DNA of 64,000 nucleotides, taken from the NCBI GenBank assembly GCA_025765595.1, contig JAIVFH010000128.1, positions 23,651 to 87,650 of the forward strand, read 5' to 3'. Positions within the stretch are counted from its first letter, which is position 1. Each line of letters opens with the position of its first letter. Below the pieces are notes generated by a model that saw nothing but the letters and a program-made list of their open reading frames with translations, was not told where the DNA came from and did not search any database. This DNA is from Obelidium mucronatum. Its lineage: Eukaryota > Chytridiomycota > Chytridiomycetes > Chytridiales > Chytriomycetaceae. Of the stretch, positions 31,734 to 42,980 are shown piece by piece. A program made the translations under genes and the position numbers.

Positions 31734-34700
31734 TCATCGTGAAACAATTGGGGGTTTTAACTGTTGCATGGCAGAGATATGAACCTCCTCCATGCTGCTG
31801 TCGGGCATTGTTTTCATCAACGATGCAACCCTTTGCCGAAAGTCAGTTGCTAACCGCGCCAGCCCAGATTCTCCCTCCCGAATTCTAGATATCATAGAAT
31901 CAGTCATTGCCATGTTTGCAGCTCGATCATCCGGCCTATACCCCTCCTTGTATGAACTGAACATAGGCCAGTCAGATGGAATCTCCGGTACACTGGATTT
32001 CAATCCCACAACTTGTCTTTTCACAGTACGCCGACGCTCGCTATTACTCTTGGTTAACGGTGGCTCGTCAGATATTTTGATAGAATCTCCGGATTGTGAG
32101 TATGGAACGTATTTGGTGCAAAACCCATTTCCCTTATCTGCATGCATGGCATATGACGTGGGTAAGTTCCATCCTGGCATCATATCAGTAAGTTGAACTG
32201 TCACTTGGTTCTTGGATCCTGGTGGCAAGTCTATGCTCCCGTTGTAATCACTTGCGTTGGGAGCATTATGGAATTGCCACAAATGCCAATACCGGTCTGT
32301 AAACAAGAATTTCAAAAAAATAACCTCATATAAATAACGAAGCAAAAACCTTACCAACGTTGGCATGATGAACAAAAAAGAGAGGGTCGTTCGTTGACAA
32401 GTCAATAAAGTACAGGTCCCCTTGAGTTCCTCCGATATAGAAGTGCACAACATTATGAGCAGCTTCCACATTTTTGGCAAAAGTCGAAAAGTCTTCCGTT
32501 GTCATCACATTTGGATACATGGAATCATCGGCGTAAATAAGCACATCTAGTGTGTAATTCCGAGAGCTGCATTGTCCATAGCCAGATATCCATTGTTTGG
32601 CAAATCCATCTTTCAAACATGTGGGGTATCGAGATTCTGGATCTCCTCGTGTACCAAACTGAATATCGGTAGAACCAAATATTGCTGTGTTGGCTAATGG
32701 GGCATCACCATCGTACCCCCAGTCCCAATATGGCAACACAACTGAGGCGTCCGCTTTCATCAAGGCCTCTTCAAAAATACGCAAGTAGTATCGATGCCAT
32801 GGCCAAAAACTTGGCTGCAAGATTTTAAATAATCAGAGTTTTCCTGTTTGCAAGTAAATAAACAACTCACATTCCCATGAATATAATCAATCACACTGGC
32901 ATGAATAGAAACCAAATCGTCAAAGTAACTTCTTCGTCCTGCAGTGGACGGCATCTTGCGGACTTTTTGTACTGCATTTACATATGCCTTTTTTTCTTTT
33001 TTCGTCAAATCTCTCCATTCCTTGCGGTATGTGAATTTGCTGCACTTTGATTCTGTTTGGGGAGGAAAAAAAACCTCCTTTTGCGTGGCCACAAAGTACT
33101 GGTGGGAACCTTCTTCAGTGTTGCAAATCCTGTCAAGCAATAAGATAAACAAGTTGATGACTCCAACCAACCTAATTGAAATCAAAAAAAAAAAAAATTA
33201 CTTACTGCTGATCAATAAAAAACAGATTCGCGTTCTTCATATTCAACCCTAAACACTTGTAGGAACTAGCGACCCGAATAGTTCCATCAGTTTCAAACAA
33301 CATTGACTGACTAGAATCCGATCCACATGGCGAAACCTGGGTTCAAATCGAAAAAAAAGGTGATTGACGAAGGAGGAGGAGGGAAATATTCATTTTAGGT
33401 TTGCGGAAAAAAAAAGAATTGAATACCGTAAGCTTGGTCCCAGTGTCTCTATTGGAGAAGCCAGCACATAAAACCTTTCCCTTTCCATTAACAAAAACAA
33501 GTTGTGCAAATGAACGGGACCACCATTGTGCCGAATTTGATTCATCACACAGTGCAGCAATGACCCCGCCATCCCCATCAACTTGCCAGCATAAATACCC
33601 GCTTGGCGTAGAATACGTACTAACTTGAATCAATGTTTTCCCATTTGGAAGTGAAGAAGCCTGTATATCCGCAGGAGGTGGGGTTGGCGAAGCGGTGCTG
33701 GCTGTTGTAGTTACGGATTGACTCCCGGAGCTTAAACCACCACTTGGGAGATTGAATAGCTCTGTAACGTGATTATTGCAAAGCCTGGAACGAAAAAAGA
33801 AAAAATGATTTCAAAAAAAAAGAGGAGAAGAAAAAGAAGTGACAATTATTACACACCATTGTGACAGAAAAGGTGCTTCCGTCAGTAATTTAGCACCCAT
33901 ATCCAAACACATTCCTGATTTCACGTTCTGAATCGTGCTCCCCTGAGCCGCAAGAGTTCCAGTGGTAAATAGCTGAGTTTTTGTTTTGAGGGGATTACTA
34001 TCGCATTTTCTCATCTATTAGTGTTAAGATATTGAGATTTTAAATCTTTTATAGAAGAAACATGAAAAATAAGTAAAAACTTAAAAAACAAACAAACCTG
34101 AACTACAGAATCTGCATCCAAACAAGATTTTCGGTCGTTCGATTGAATAATGAAGTTTCCAGAGGAACCAAAGGGGGAAACGACAAATTTCTGGGCATTC
34201 GAACTGTCGCATGCAGTGCTATTGACGAAACTCCGAGTCCCTTCAATTGTCCAGCACTGCCCGTCAAATGTAGTAATGGGACCAGCTGACGCGGGTAGGT
34301 TATCACGGGCAGCTTGAAAACGATACGGACATGGCCTGAAAAATAAGATCCATTTTTTTTTTGAGTTGGTGATTTTAGTTTGTTTGCTAGAATCCGCACC
34401 TGGCCCCAACAAGGCCCCCGACTTCCTCCCCAAAAAGACAATCATGATTCCGAAAAGATTCGATTTTGCCTTCTCGCACAGAAAATTGCTGGTTGGTCGA
34501 TTCTTCCAGACATTCTGAAACCTGGAACGTCACCCACATTTTTTGGAGTCAGTCAAAAACCACAAGCTATATTTCAGGTGAAAAAGACCTGGACTTGATT
34601 CTCCGAATCTTCAACGCATTCCCCGTGTGCAGAAATAATATTGAACGCGACAACGCTATCTTCCTCGTTCCTATCCCGCCGCCCAGATTTCCGTCGTCTT

Positions 34701-34978
34701 ATCCGTTTCGCAGGGGCCAACGCCCAAAGCTGCAAATAGTTGTTACTATCGCAGGTCTGCAGTTCGATTACAGCTGATGATTTTGTGTGTCGTATTTCAT
34801 TTTTGGACTTCCAACATAGATGTGGATTTGCAGAGTCGTGAATCACGTGGAAATGACGACTACCAGGGGGGGAATGAACAAGCGAGCTTGAAACCAATGA
34901 TGCTGTGAGTATCAAGAGGAGTATCTTTAAGGCTTTCTGTTGTGTTGGCAGTGTTGGCGGCAGTGGTGGCAGCTTCAT
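31734..34978 (-). CDS. Secreted tyrosinase with N-terminal ricin-type lectin repeats
   Basis: A type-3 copper enzyme that oxidises phenols to quinones, probably in melanin formation. From ATG 34978, a hydrophobic signal (KALKILLLILTASLVSSS) precedes a long N-terminal half. There, at least two segments look like ricin-B/beta-trefoil repeats (for example KSCLDADSVVQ, GMCLDMGAK, GYLCWQVDGDGG), with Cys and Q-W features. The catalytic domain follows. CuA ligands are in IHASVIDYIHGN and WPWHRYYL; CuB ligands are in AHNVVHFYIGG and DPLFFVHHANV, which splices to DRYWHLWQ. The C-terminal tail is polar. It has seven or more exons with short introns. It ends 135 bp before the glutamine synthetase start. 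Confidence 0.88.
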
Positions 34979-35095
34979 GAAAGGATTTTTTGGGCCTGTC
35001 AAAATTTTGTACCCCGCCCAAAGCAGCAGTGACTCAAGAGTTGTTGAACATTCGATTGTAAAAGCGTTACTTATTTCGATTTATTTCGTTAACGT

Positions 35096-38000
35096 TTAAA
35101 ATTGAAGAGGAGTCCTCAACGACGAGGACCTCTTCTTGTGTACAGTTCTTCCTGACGAAGTACCAGTAATATGAGGGTTAAGATAGTGTTGTGCCACAAC
35201 AGGTGGTGGTGCAAGATTTCCACGGTCAGATCTCGGCACAATGCGATCTGCAACTGTCGCTGCTGCAGATGTTGTTGGAATCATGTGATGGGCAGGTTCA
35301 TTAGGTTCAGTAATCAGAGAATCCCCTATACCAACACCAAAAGTGGCGAGGAACCTTTCCACCAAAGTTTCGGTTGATTTGATGACCCGCACAAGAGAAA
35401 TATCTGGAGTACTTGATCCAGAATATCGCATTTCCTCGAATGGAGCAAGTGGCGGAATAAACTCTACAGGACTAGCATCAAACACTTCCACGTGCGGTAG
35501 GTGTATAGATGTTGTAGTCGTTGTCGAAAGATCGCGCCCAGAATTGTTATAAACCAAAGATGCATTGACGTCGTTCGATTTTGCGGTGGGCTCGCTTGCG
35601 TTGCATATTACAAGAGAGGTTTCCATTATTGATTCCCCTGGTTTCTCATGCAACGCAAGATGAGAGATAAGGCCCACTGGCTCTCCAAGGTCTTCGGCAG
35701 CTGTTTTCGAATTGCATGTCCAGTCCTTGAACTGATTAGAACCGAAGAACGCTTCAGCCGTTGCTTCTGTTTCTTTTTCGCGCTCCAATGTGTCGACAGA
35801 CGCAATCGCTTGTGCCAAACGCTCTGGGGACTTGCACTTTGGCATTTCCCCATATGTCTCCATTAGTTCGGCCTCAAGAGACGCGACGTCCAATGGAAAA
35901 CAGACCGGAGATTGCCAAGGTGTTGTCGGTACCGAGGTGCGGCAATCAAAACTAGATGGGTGCTCACCATCAGTGTCTTTCAAGTCATCTTCCTGCTCCT
36001 CCTCCTCCGAGTCAGCTTCGCCTACTTGATTCTTAATCAGTGGTTTCAGCAAATGCAGTGGCGGTGGGCCGGGCGGCGGTGGAGGTTGCAGACATGGCGA
36101 CGCATCAAAATTTTGGCCTTCCAGCAAAACCTCGGCGGCAAAAAGAGGCTGCAAGATTTTACTTGCTGTCACCGATTCCGCCTCCTCTTTGGGGTTTACA
36201 AGAACATTGCCGCCTCCCATGGGATCCAGCAGAGAAGGACAGTGCGAAAATGCAGTCTTCACCGTATCCCCACTAGATTGAACAAGACTGATGGATGCTT
36301 CTTTTTCTTTGACAGGTTGTTTAAGAACATTGCTTTGCGCTACAGACACTGACACTGGCAACATGCAATCCGCAGCCACACCAACAACATTGGAACAATC
36401 ACTCTTGACTTCCTCCTCAGAATGAACCAGCACCCTTTTGAGCGCAAGAAACTGCAAAGGTTCATCTGCAGCCACGGGCATAGGAATCGCACTGGCTTTC
36501 TTGTCAATATGCTGGATAGTTGTCGTCTCAGACAAATCCAAATCGCCTGTCCCCACGAGAAGCCGATGTGACATGCCACAGCTTTTTTCGTTCTCTACGA
36601 GCGCAGGCGAAGGGTTCTCTAAAAGATTTGGAGTCGGATGCTCAGAAGGCTCTGGCGACTCCACCTTTGGCAGCACTGCAATTGTAACCCTTCTCTCCAC
36701 CTTTCTGTCAATGTGCGACGTAGCGGTGGACGTTATTGTAGTGTTCAATATGTCTTCCGTTGTTTCACGCAATTGAGTTGCGAACGACGATGATCGACGA
36801 ACACCCCTACTTCTTGCAGGCGGCGGTGCAAATGTGGCCGTATAGTCTTTTTTCATTGACGGGGAGCGGGTTGCTATCGGTACCGATTTTCCTGAATCGG
36901 TGTTTGAAGGGGTGGATGATGTTGTTGTCGTTTTTGTGATACAATTTGAAGAAGTGGCTTGGCTGGGCATGGGATTTACAAGTATAGGCGCAGAATCCTC
37001 CACGGCCGTACTTGAAGGGTTGATTGTGGATTGCAGCTGAGATGAAGAGCTGGCGGTTAAAGAATCTTGTGGACGCCCTTGTTGTGAAAACGCAACAACA
37101 GGGATAATTTGGATATTTGAACTGTTCGAGGCCTTGACAGATTTATTCGTCAGCGTCTGGACACTTTCGTTGATTGGATTTGAAACATATTCCGTAACTT
37201 TTGTAGGCGATTTAGCTGAAGCGAGCGAATGATTCGAGTGGTTGATGGCTGAATGTTGGACGCTGTTTTCTGTCGCAGACAGAAAATTCAGAGAAAGTGC
37301 CGATCGTTTTTTTTGAAGGGAAGATTGATGCACAATATCGTTCACAGGTTGTAAGATTGGTGTTTGCTCAGATGAAGAAACTGAATTGGATTGTGTAAGG
37401 GAGGGTATATTCTTGTCAGCAATCTGGTAATCGGAGTGAGACAAATTGCTTGGGACTCGTTTTGAAGTGTCAAAAAAGTAGCTGAAAGAGGAAGAATGTG
37501 ATGAAATGGAAGATTCTGTTGCTGCTGAAATCGTAGGCCGTATTTGTTTTGTAACTGACGGAACACTTGCATAAGATTGCCCCAAGTGCTCAAACTCAGA
37601 GTTTGCATGAAGGGAAACAATTGGAGATGAATAACTTCGTGTCTTCAGCAACGCGAATTCGTTACGACTGGTCGTTCGATCCACTTTTTCTTGTGTCATG
37701 CTTTGAGAGCTGGTTATTGCCGGTTTATGTCCAGAACGTTTGGATGGGTTGCTACTAGATCCTGTGGATCTTGATCGTGAGACAGAAGACACCGGAGACT
37801 GCGGTAAACTGCTGTAAGTGGAACTTCCAGTTCCAACATAACTTGCTCGCTTCCCTTTCATATCATAATGTTTACTCAAGCCTTCATACGGGTGGCATTC
37901 ATCCCAACAATCATCCAGTGCTTCTATCCAGTGCTTGTATGACGATGAAGACTCGCATGCAAACTTGTATTCTTCACGATAAACTGCCAAGGACAAATAA

Positions 38001-38613
38001 AAAAAGCAGAGGACTCGATCAGGGCACTGCACCACTATTGGGTTTACCGCAGCATGGACTCACCGGTGAGAAAACTCAGCTGGCACGCAGCACCGATTTC
38101 CGTTTCGTCAAAGATGCGGGCGACTTTGTCCATCTGCAGAAACCACGGCTCGTCGACTTGGTCGTCGTCCTCGGCCGAGGCCCGCGCAACGATCGGAATA
38201 AAGACGAGCACGGCGTGGCCTGTGTGTGTGTTTAGCGGTTGCCTTCGTTCGCCCGAAAAACGTTACACACCAGCAGTGGCGGCGTACGCAAGCTGGCCGT
38301 ACGCTTCCAGCGCCAGACCGCCGGCGTCCGCCGCGCCAGTGTTTGCGCCGCCGCCCGCCGCCCGCGCCTTGGCAAACACGCGCAGCGACGGCCGGCGCGC
38401 CGGCGCCCGCGCCGTGGCCAGGCGGCGCCGCACGTCGAGAAGAACGGCGGCTGCCGCGCCGATCGCTGCGACGGACGGCGCACGCACCAGCTGCGCGTGG
38501 AACCGCCGCGCTGGTCCGAACCCTGCGCCGCTCTTGAGCACAAGAACGCCCGCCTGCAGAATGCTTCCTTGGTCCGGTCCTGCGTTCATCCGCTCCCACT
38601 TGCCGGTGTTCAT
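35096..38613 (-). CDS. PH-domain protein with long low-complexity tail
   Basis: Three exons: a GC-rich exon 1 (to about 38268), exon 2 (about 38066-38222) and a 2.9-kb exon 3, encoding about 1140 aa. The last helix of a pleckstrin-homology domain is clear in YKFACESSSSYKHWIEALDD (W in the C-terminal helix). Strands before it lie in exons 1-2 (HAVLVFIPIVA, EPWFLQMDKVARIFD), so the PH fold covers roughly residues 15-190. The rest is Ser/Thr/Pro-rich and presumably disordered, with a proline run (LQPPPPPGPPPLHLLK) that could bind SH3 or profilin. It probably acts at membranes. I cannot assign a pathway. Confidence 0.75.
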
Positions 38614-38627
38614 GTTTGTGGTTTAAT

Positions 38628-39748
38628 GGGTTTCAAGTTACAAAAAAATTCATAAGAAGGTTTCAAAGTTAGATTTTTTCAAACAAAAAAAGCTGATTCT
38701 TTGATGTCAAAACTCTTTAAAAAATCGAGTTTTTCTGGCTGGGGGTTTCAAAAAATGCCCTACCAATGCCATGCCAATGCCCTACCTTTCTTCAACTTGG
38801 CTCCTGAAACAAAAGTACCATTTAAAGCGGCAGAACCAGTAATAGGTATGAATTTGGCTGTGATTTCCAGCCAGGAAACGATTGCATTTTATTGAGCAGG
38901 AGTCTTGTGCTTTGCTTATGGTTTAACATTTGCGGCTGCGAAAAAATGACAGAAAGAAGAGAAAACCCCATCTCAGGCCCAAACTATTTTGAATTTTTTT
39001 TGAATTTTTTTTTGAAAAGTATTTGAAATGGAAATGAAGTTACTTTTGAAAAAAAGAAAGTCAAAGACTGGTCAAGAGGTTACTTTGAAGAATAAAAAAC
39101 TCAAAAGTAAAAAACCCATTTGAAAAAGCCGCTCCTGACACCACCAACAGCCATCAATACCCAATAAAGCTATGAAAGATACATAAGAAATCAAACATCA
39201 AGAGAGCCATTCATAGTAAGAGGGCTCAGAAGTGCCGGAAGCGGTACAGAGCTGCTCCTGTAGGAACAAGAAAGTTTCCTAGGTGCTTAGAATGAAACCG
39301 CGACAGTATGGGCGTGTTGGCGTTGTAATCACAAAGTATCATCTCAGGATGTCTCCAGTTTTCTAGTGTGCGATTATGTGTCCCAGAAGCGGTTTTCTCA
39401 TGAATTATACAAATCGGGGGTTGGTGATATGTGACAGGTGTGCACATTCATTCATAGTCGCATTTTACTTTTTAGTTACTTTTGAATGTGAATGTCAAAA
39501 ACAACATAATAAAACCTTTTTTTTTTCAAAAGTAATTCAAACAGAATTTCAAAAAAATTACTTTTGAATGTGAATGTCAAAAACAACATAATAAAACCTT
39601 TTTTTTTTTCAAAAGTAATTCAAACAGAATTTCAAAAAAATTCAAAAACGTTTGGGCCTCAGTAAATGCTTTTTTGAGAAAATAACAATTTCTTTTTGAA
39701 AAAAATAAACTCAAGAAATGGATTTTTTGTAACTTTGAAACCCCCTAT
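38628..39748. mobile_element. Fold-back / MITE-like non-coding element
   Basis: The ends are imperfect inverted repeats: the left reads GGGTTTCAAGTTACAAAAAA and the right, reverse-complemented, reads GGGTTTCAAAGTTACAAAAA. Inner inverted arms are also present: CTCAGGCCCAAAC near 38973 against GTTTGGGCCTCAG near 39649. It has no coding capacity. It sits directly upstream of the PH-domain gene start and may affect its promoter. No clear target duplication was found (a TAAT/ATTA near the ends is possible). Confidence 0.5.
39476..39640. repeat. Tandem duplication, 82-83 bp unit, two copies
   Basis: Copies at 39476-39557 and 39558-39640 are almost identical. Each has internal inverted arms, TTACTTTTGAA and TTCAAAAGTAA. 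Confidence 0.95.
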
Positions 39749-40209
39749 TATTCGTTTTTTTTCTAACTCTATACTTTATTGAACAACCAAAAAAATTAGA
39801 ATCTTACCAATTAAATCACTAGGTTCAGTAATGTGAGAACCAACACTCCTGAGTCTCAGCGGGAGCGGCGGCGGCCTGCACTGAACGGTAGCCCAAACTT
39901 TATTTCTCTTAGTTTGTGTTTTTTTTTTTTTTTTTTTTTTTTTTTTCGGAAAGTTGTTATTTGATTATGGTTTGATGCTGTTGTTGGTTTTGTGGGAACT
40001 TGTGGGTTGTTGTGAGGATGAAAGTTTGGGTTGCCGTTGAGTGCAGGGCAGCGGAATAGGGTGGATGAGGGTGGGTCGCTTGAACGAATTCCGTGATTTG
40101 GAAAAGGGAAAAGTGTCCTAAATTGGATACCATCCGGCTTGACAAGGCTTGATTGAGGTGCGTTCATGTCATTGGCCTGCAAATGCAATAAAATGTATTT
40201 ATTGTCTTA
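39749..40209. other. Intergenic stretch with T28 run
   Basis: No gene supported. A 28-nt T run (39919-39946) reads as poly(A) on the - strand, downstream of the Helitron-2 helicase stop. A - strand frame here (to 39856) is Pro/Asn/His-rich with poly-Lys from the A run and is not convincing. Confidence 0.4.
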
Positions 40210-41189
40210 TCAGAGAAAAGGGGTAGAAAAAAGATGCTGCTCTTCTTTCCAACTGTTGAAGGGATCAATGATGACTGTAACCATATCTATCAAACGCACC
40301 ATCTCCACCACAAATTTTTTTGGAGACTTGAACTTTTGAGCATAATGCAGAGTTATTTTTGCAGGAAGCCTAATTAATGCCCAACAATTTAAAAACTCTT
40401 GAAAATGCAATGTAGGGTTTGTGGGTTAAAATTGGGGCAGTCCAGGTCAGAAATGGTAATCCAGTGCCCAAGTGTAACACCCTGCAATTTCTCAGGGTGC
40501 AAGCCAAACCTGAAATAACAGGGAACTGCTTCAATGAAGGACTCCACAGCTTAGCAGAACTGGGCATTTTGTAGCAACAACCCCCGGAGCACAGCCAGGA
40601 ACCAAAACCCACAGTAGGCCTGGGATGTGTTTGAACTGTTTGACCACAACACCATCAACAACTGTGGCAGTGAAAGCATTAGCAGAAGGATTGAAGTACC
40701 AGCCCATCCCAACAGAAAACACAGAGTACTGTTGGTAAAAATCTTCAAGTGCTCAAGGGGGGGGGGGGGGGGGGGGGGGAATTCTCTTTGTGACCATCAA
40801 CAGCATACCCATATTAAAGTCTAACAGTAACAGGATTGTAAGAGATTCTTGACAAAGTGTCAAAGTTTGCCTTGTTGGTGGGTTTGGCAGCAATACAATA
40901 CATAAAATGTTGGGGAACATTGGGTCATCTTTCTGATGCCAAACCTGTAAGTCAGAAAATAAAATTCCAATACGTTACAATTATTGGAAACCCAAAGGAA
41001 AGAAATCCAACAATTCCCAATTGTCAGGAAAAGAACACTACAAACCGTGGTAAGGAAAGCAACCCAATTCAAAGACGCCCACAGACGCCTCCCAGAAACA
41101 ACAAAGTGATTGTCTGATGTATCGGCTCCCATTGAGTCAAATAAAATTCTGCTGCCTACACCCCAGACGCCCCAAAAAAAACATTTCAA
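40210..41189 (-). pseudogene. Helitron-2: decayed PIF1 helicase C-terminal half
   Basis: This is a second copy of the Helitron helicase, similar to 13250-14481 but on the - strand. It spans from the DSMGADTSDNHFVVSGR region through intron D to the stop and AATAAA. It has several frame breaks and deletions, and a C tract expanded to 23 nt (40757-40779) where copy 1 has seven C. At the position of the copy-1 TGA it has TCA, which shows the ancestral codon. Sequence beyond the stop diverges from copy 1 after about 40 nt. The N-terminal half including Walker A is missing. Confidence 0.8.
40757..40779. repeat. 23-nt poly(G) run
   Basis: Expansion of a seven-base run found in the homologous helicase sequence of Helitron-1 (near 13853). 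Confidence 0.95.
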
Positions 41190-42030
41190 ACCCCGAAGCG
41201 GTCAACCACAAAACAACAACACCCACTGCATGCAACAAACAAAGGATGGCCCAGCCAACGAGGGCCTTCGCGCGTTTGTTGCTGCTGTCCACGGTGGGTG
41301 GGACGTGGCGGCAGCGGAGTGCGCGGGGGCTGGGCGAGATACTGGATCTGGATCTGGAACCCCACTTGACAGGAGCGCGACCCAGGCTTACACCACTATT
41401 TTACGCTACAAAAACAGCAACGTCAACAAGGCAGAAAGAAGCGCAGGATCAGGAGGGAACGCGGAAGGATCTGGATCAGAGGTCAGTATGGGAATGTTTT
41501 CTATGCTAGGAGAGTCGGGCAGGCAGTTACTGCGTCCTGGACCACACGCTGCATATATGTGTGGTCCCTCCGAATGCTTGAACACTTCAGTGTACGGGGA
41601 TGGTTGTAGTCTGGGGCATGTTTACATGACAGATGAACCCAACCTTCGTCTGAGAGCATACAACTTTATATATAAGCAAAATGAGATAAAGAGAAAAAAA
41701 GAAAATAAGCAATATGAGTTAAAAAGAAAGAAAATAGGCAAAATGGACAGAAGACAGAATGACGTTGGAAAAAGATATATTAAGATAATGAAAACTAACA
41801 ATGCAGAAAGAAACACAAAACCACAAAAAACCCCATTAATTAAAAAAGCCAGTAAAAAAGCCAATGAAGAGAGAATAAAGAAAGATGGGTGCAGGAGAAC
41901 AAGAAGCGAGCGGGAAACAACAACCCGCTATCAACAAACGAACCTGCCCAAACCGAACAAGGAAAAACCAATAAGTAAAGCAAATCCAGAAAAAATAAAC
42001 ACAAACACCAACAAACTGATAACACACAAT
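41190..42030. other. Stretch with long but low-complexity + frame
   Basis: A + frame is open through here, but its composition (Lys/Asn/Arg/Glu-rich between 41680 and 42030, Gly/Ser/Ala-rich before) looks like chance in A-rich DNA. No domain seen. Confidence 0.35.
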
Positions 42031-42248
42031 ATGGATAACTCCAGAGCTGTAGTTGTGAAAATCCGAATCGAAGACGCTGAGACCATCGTTGCAATGAGAT
42101 CAGCTGATGTATTCTCGCTCCCCCTGACTGGTCGCTTCCAGAAAGCCATTGCGGAGGTTGACGTCCACAACACAAGAATTGCTGCTGTTGGGGAATTCTT
42201 GTTCATCACATGCACTCAAGACGACTACCAGAAAATGTGGGCTGGGCT
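42031..42248 (+). pseudogene. Truncated ORF cut by the Copia-2 LTR
   Basis: From ATG 42031 a non-repetitive, well-mixed 72-codon sequence (MDNSRAVVVKIRIEDAETIV ... CTQDDYQKMWAGL) runs directly into the LTR at 42249. The reading frame then continues only by chance to a stop at 42283. It resembles the start of a globular protein, but I recognise no family. Its 3' part would lie beyond the right end of Copia-2, outside the window. Confidence 0.4.
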
Positions 42249-42390
42249 TGTTGTAGAGGGACTGGAAGCAGTGCTGGTTCTGTAGACAGGTGAGCTGATC
42301 TTTGTGGACACTAGAGAGATTTTGGAGAGAATTCTTAAACTTTATTCCCAAACATGAAGCTTGCAACATGAGTTTCATGTGCCTCCAACA
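42249..42390 (-). repeat. Copia-2 3' LTR
   Basis: 142 bp, TG...CA ends, followed by the CTTCCCCTCAAG purine-tract complement. The flanking five bases on the left are GGGCT; the matching duplication should lie outside the window. Confidence 0.9.
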
Positions 42391-42980
42391 CTTCCCCTCA
42401 AGCGAACATGATTGAATAAAGAATGAATTGAACAACGATCAAACTTGCATCATGTGACATGAATGTGACTTGATTAATTGCCAATGATTAATTAAGGCTT
42501 GGTGATTAATCAGGTTCGGCAAAGGTCATGTGATTTTCACGTGATGGTGCCTTCCCCTTGATCGTGAGAATCGCTTGAGAGTTGTGTCTTTCTGTGCGGT
42601 CTTGCGTTATTACACCCTGTGTCATATTCTTACTGACTAAAACACTAGTCCCTCGCTCAACCATTAAAATGGCGAAGCAAGGATGAAGTGAAACCTTCAT
42701 AGGCGGATATGTAATAATCGAACAAGTGCGCAGAGCAGGTCTTGAACCTGGCTTGTCTTCGTGCCAGACTTGCGCTCTGACCATTGAGCTGGTTGGTTTT
42801 TTGAACTTGAATAAATAGTTGGTTTGTTCTATATGAGTTGTATGTTTAAAATATTGAAGTTTTCTATGTTCTAGAATCGAAATCGAAATTGAATTGAATA
42901 GAATTGACTTAGCATTATTGGGGGCAAATCACAACTAGCCCCAATGCGTATTGCGGAAGTCAATCTTGAATCGTGAATTG

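Noticed and set aside
28975..38613. Biosynthetic gene cluster (tyrosinase, glutamine synthetase, deacetylase)
   Set aside because: The genes are adjacent and co-oriented, but no shared pathway or dedicated regulator or transporter is seen. Compact chance neighbourhood is simpler.
40627..40824. Poly-Gly protein
   Set aside because: Translation of the expanded G run in a dead helicase copy.
40210..41189. Processed (retroposed) Helitron pseudogene, because a T28 run lies downstream
   Set aside because: Intron D is retained in this copy, and the A run on the - strand is some 260 bp past the stop without a target duplication.
41640..42030. Lys/Asn-rich 390-aa protein across 41110-42285
   Set aside because: The middle is chance coding in A-rich DNA and the 3' end lies in a retrotransposon LTR. 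Only the last 72 codons before the LTR look protein-like.
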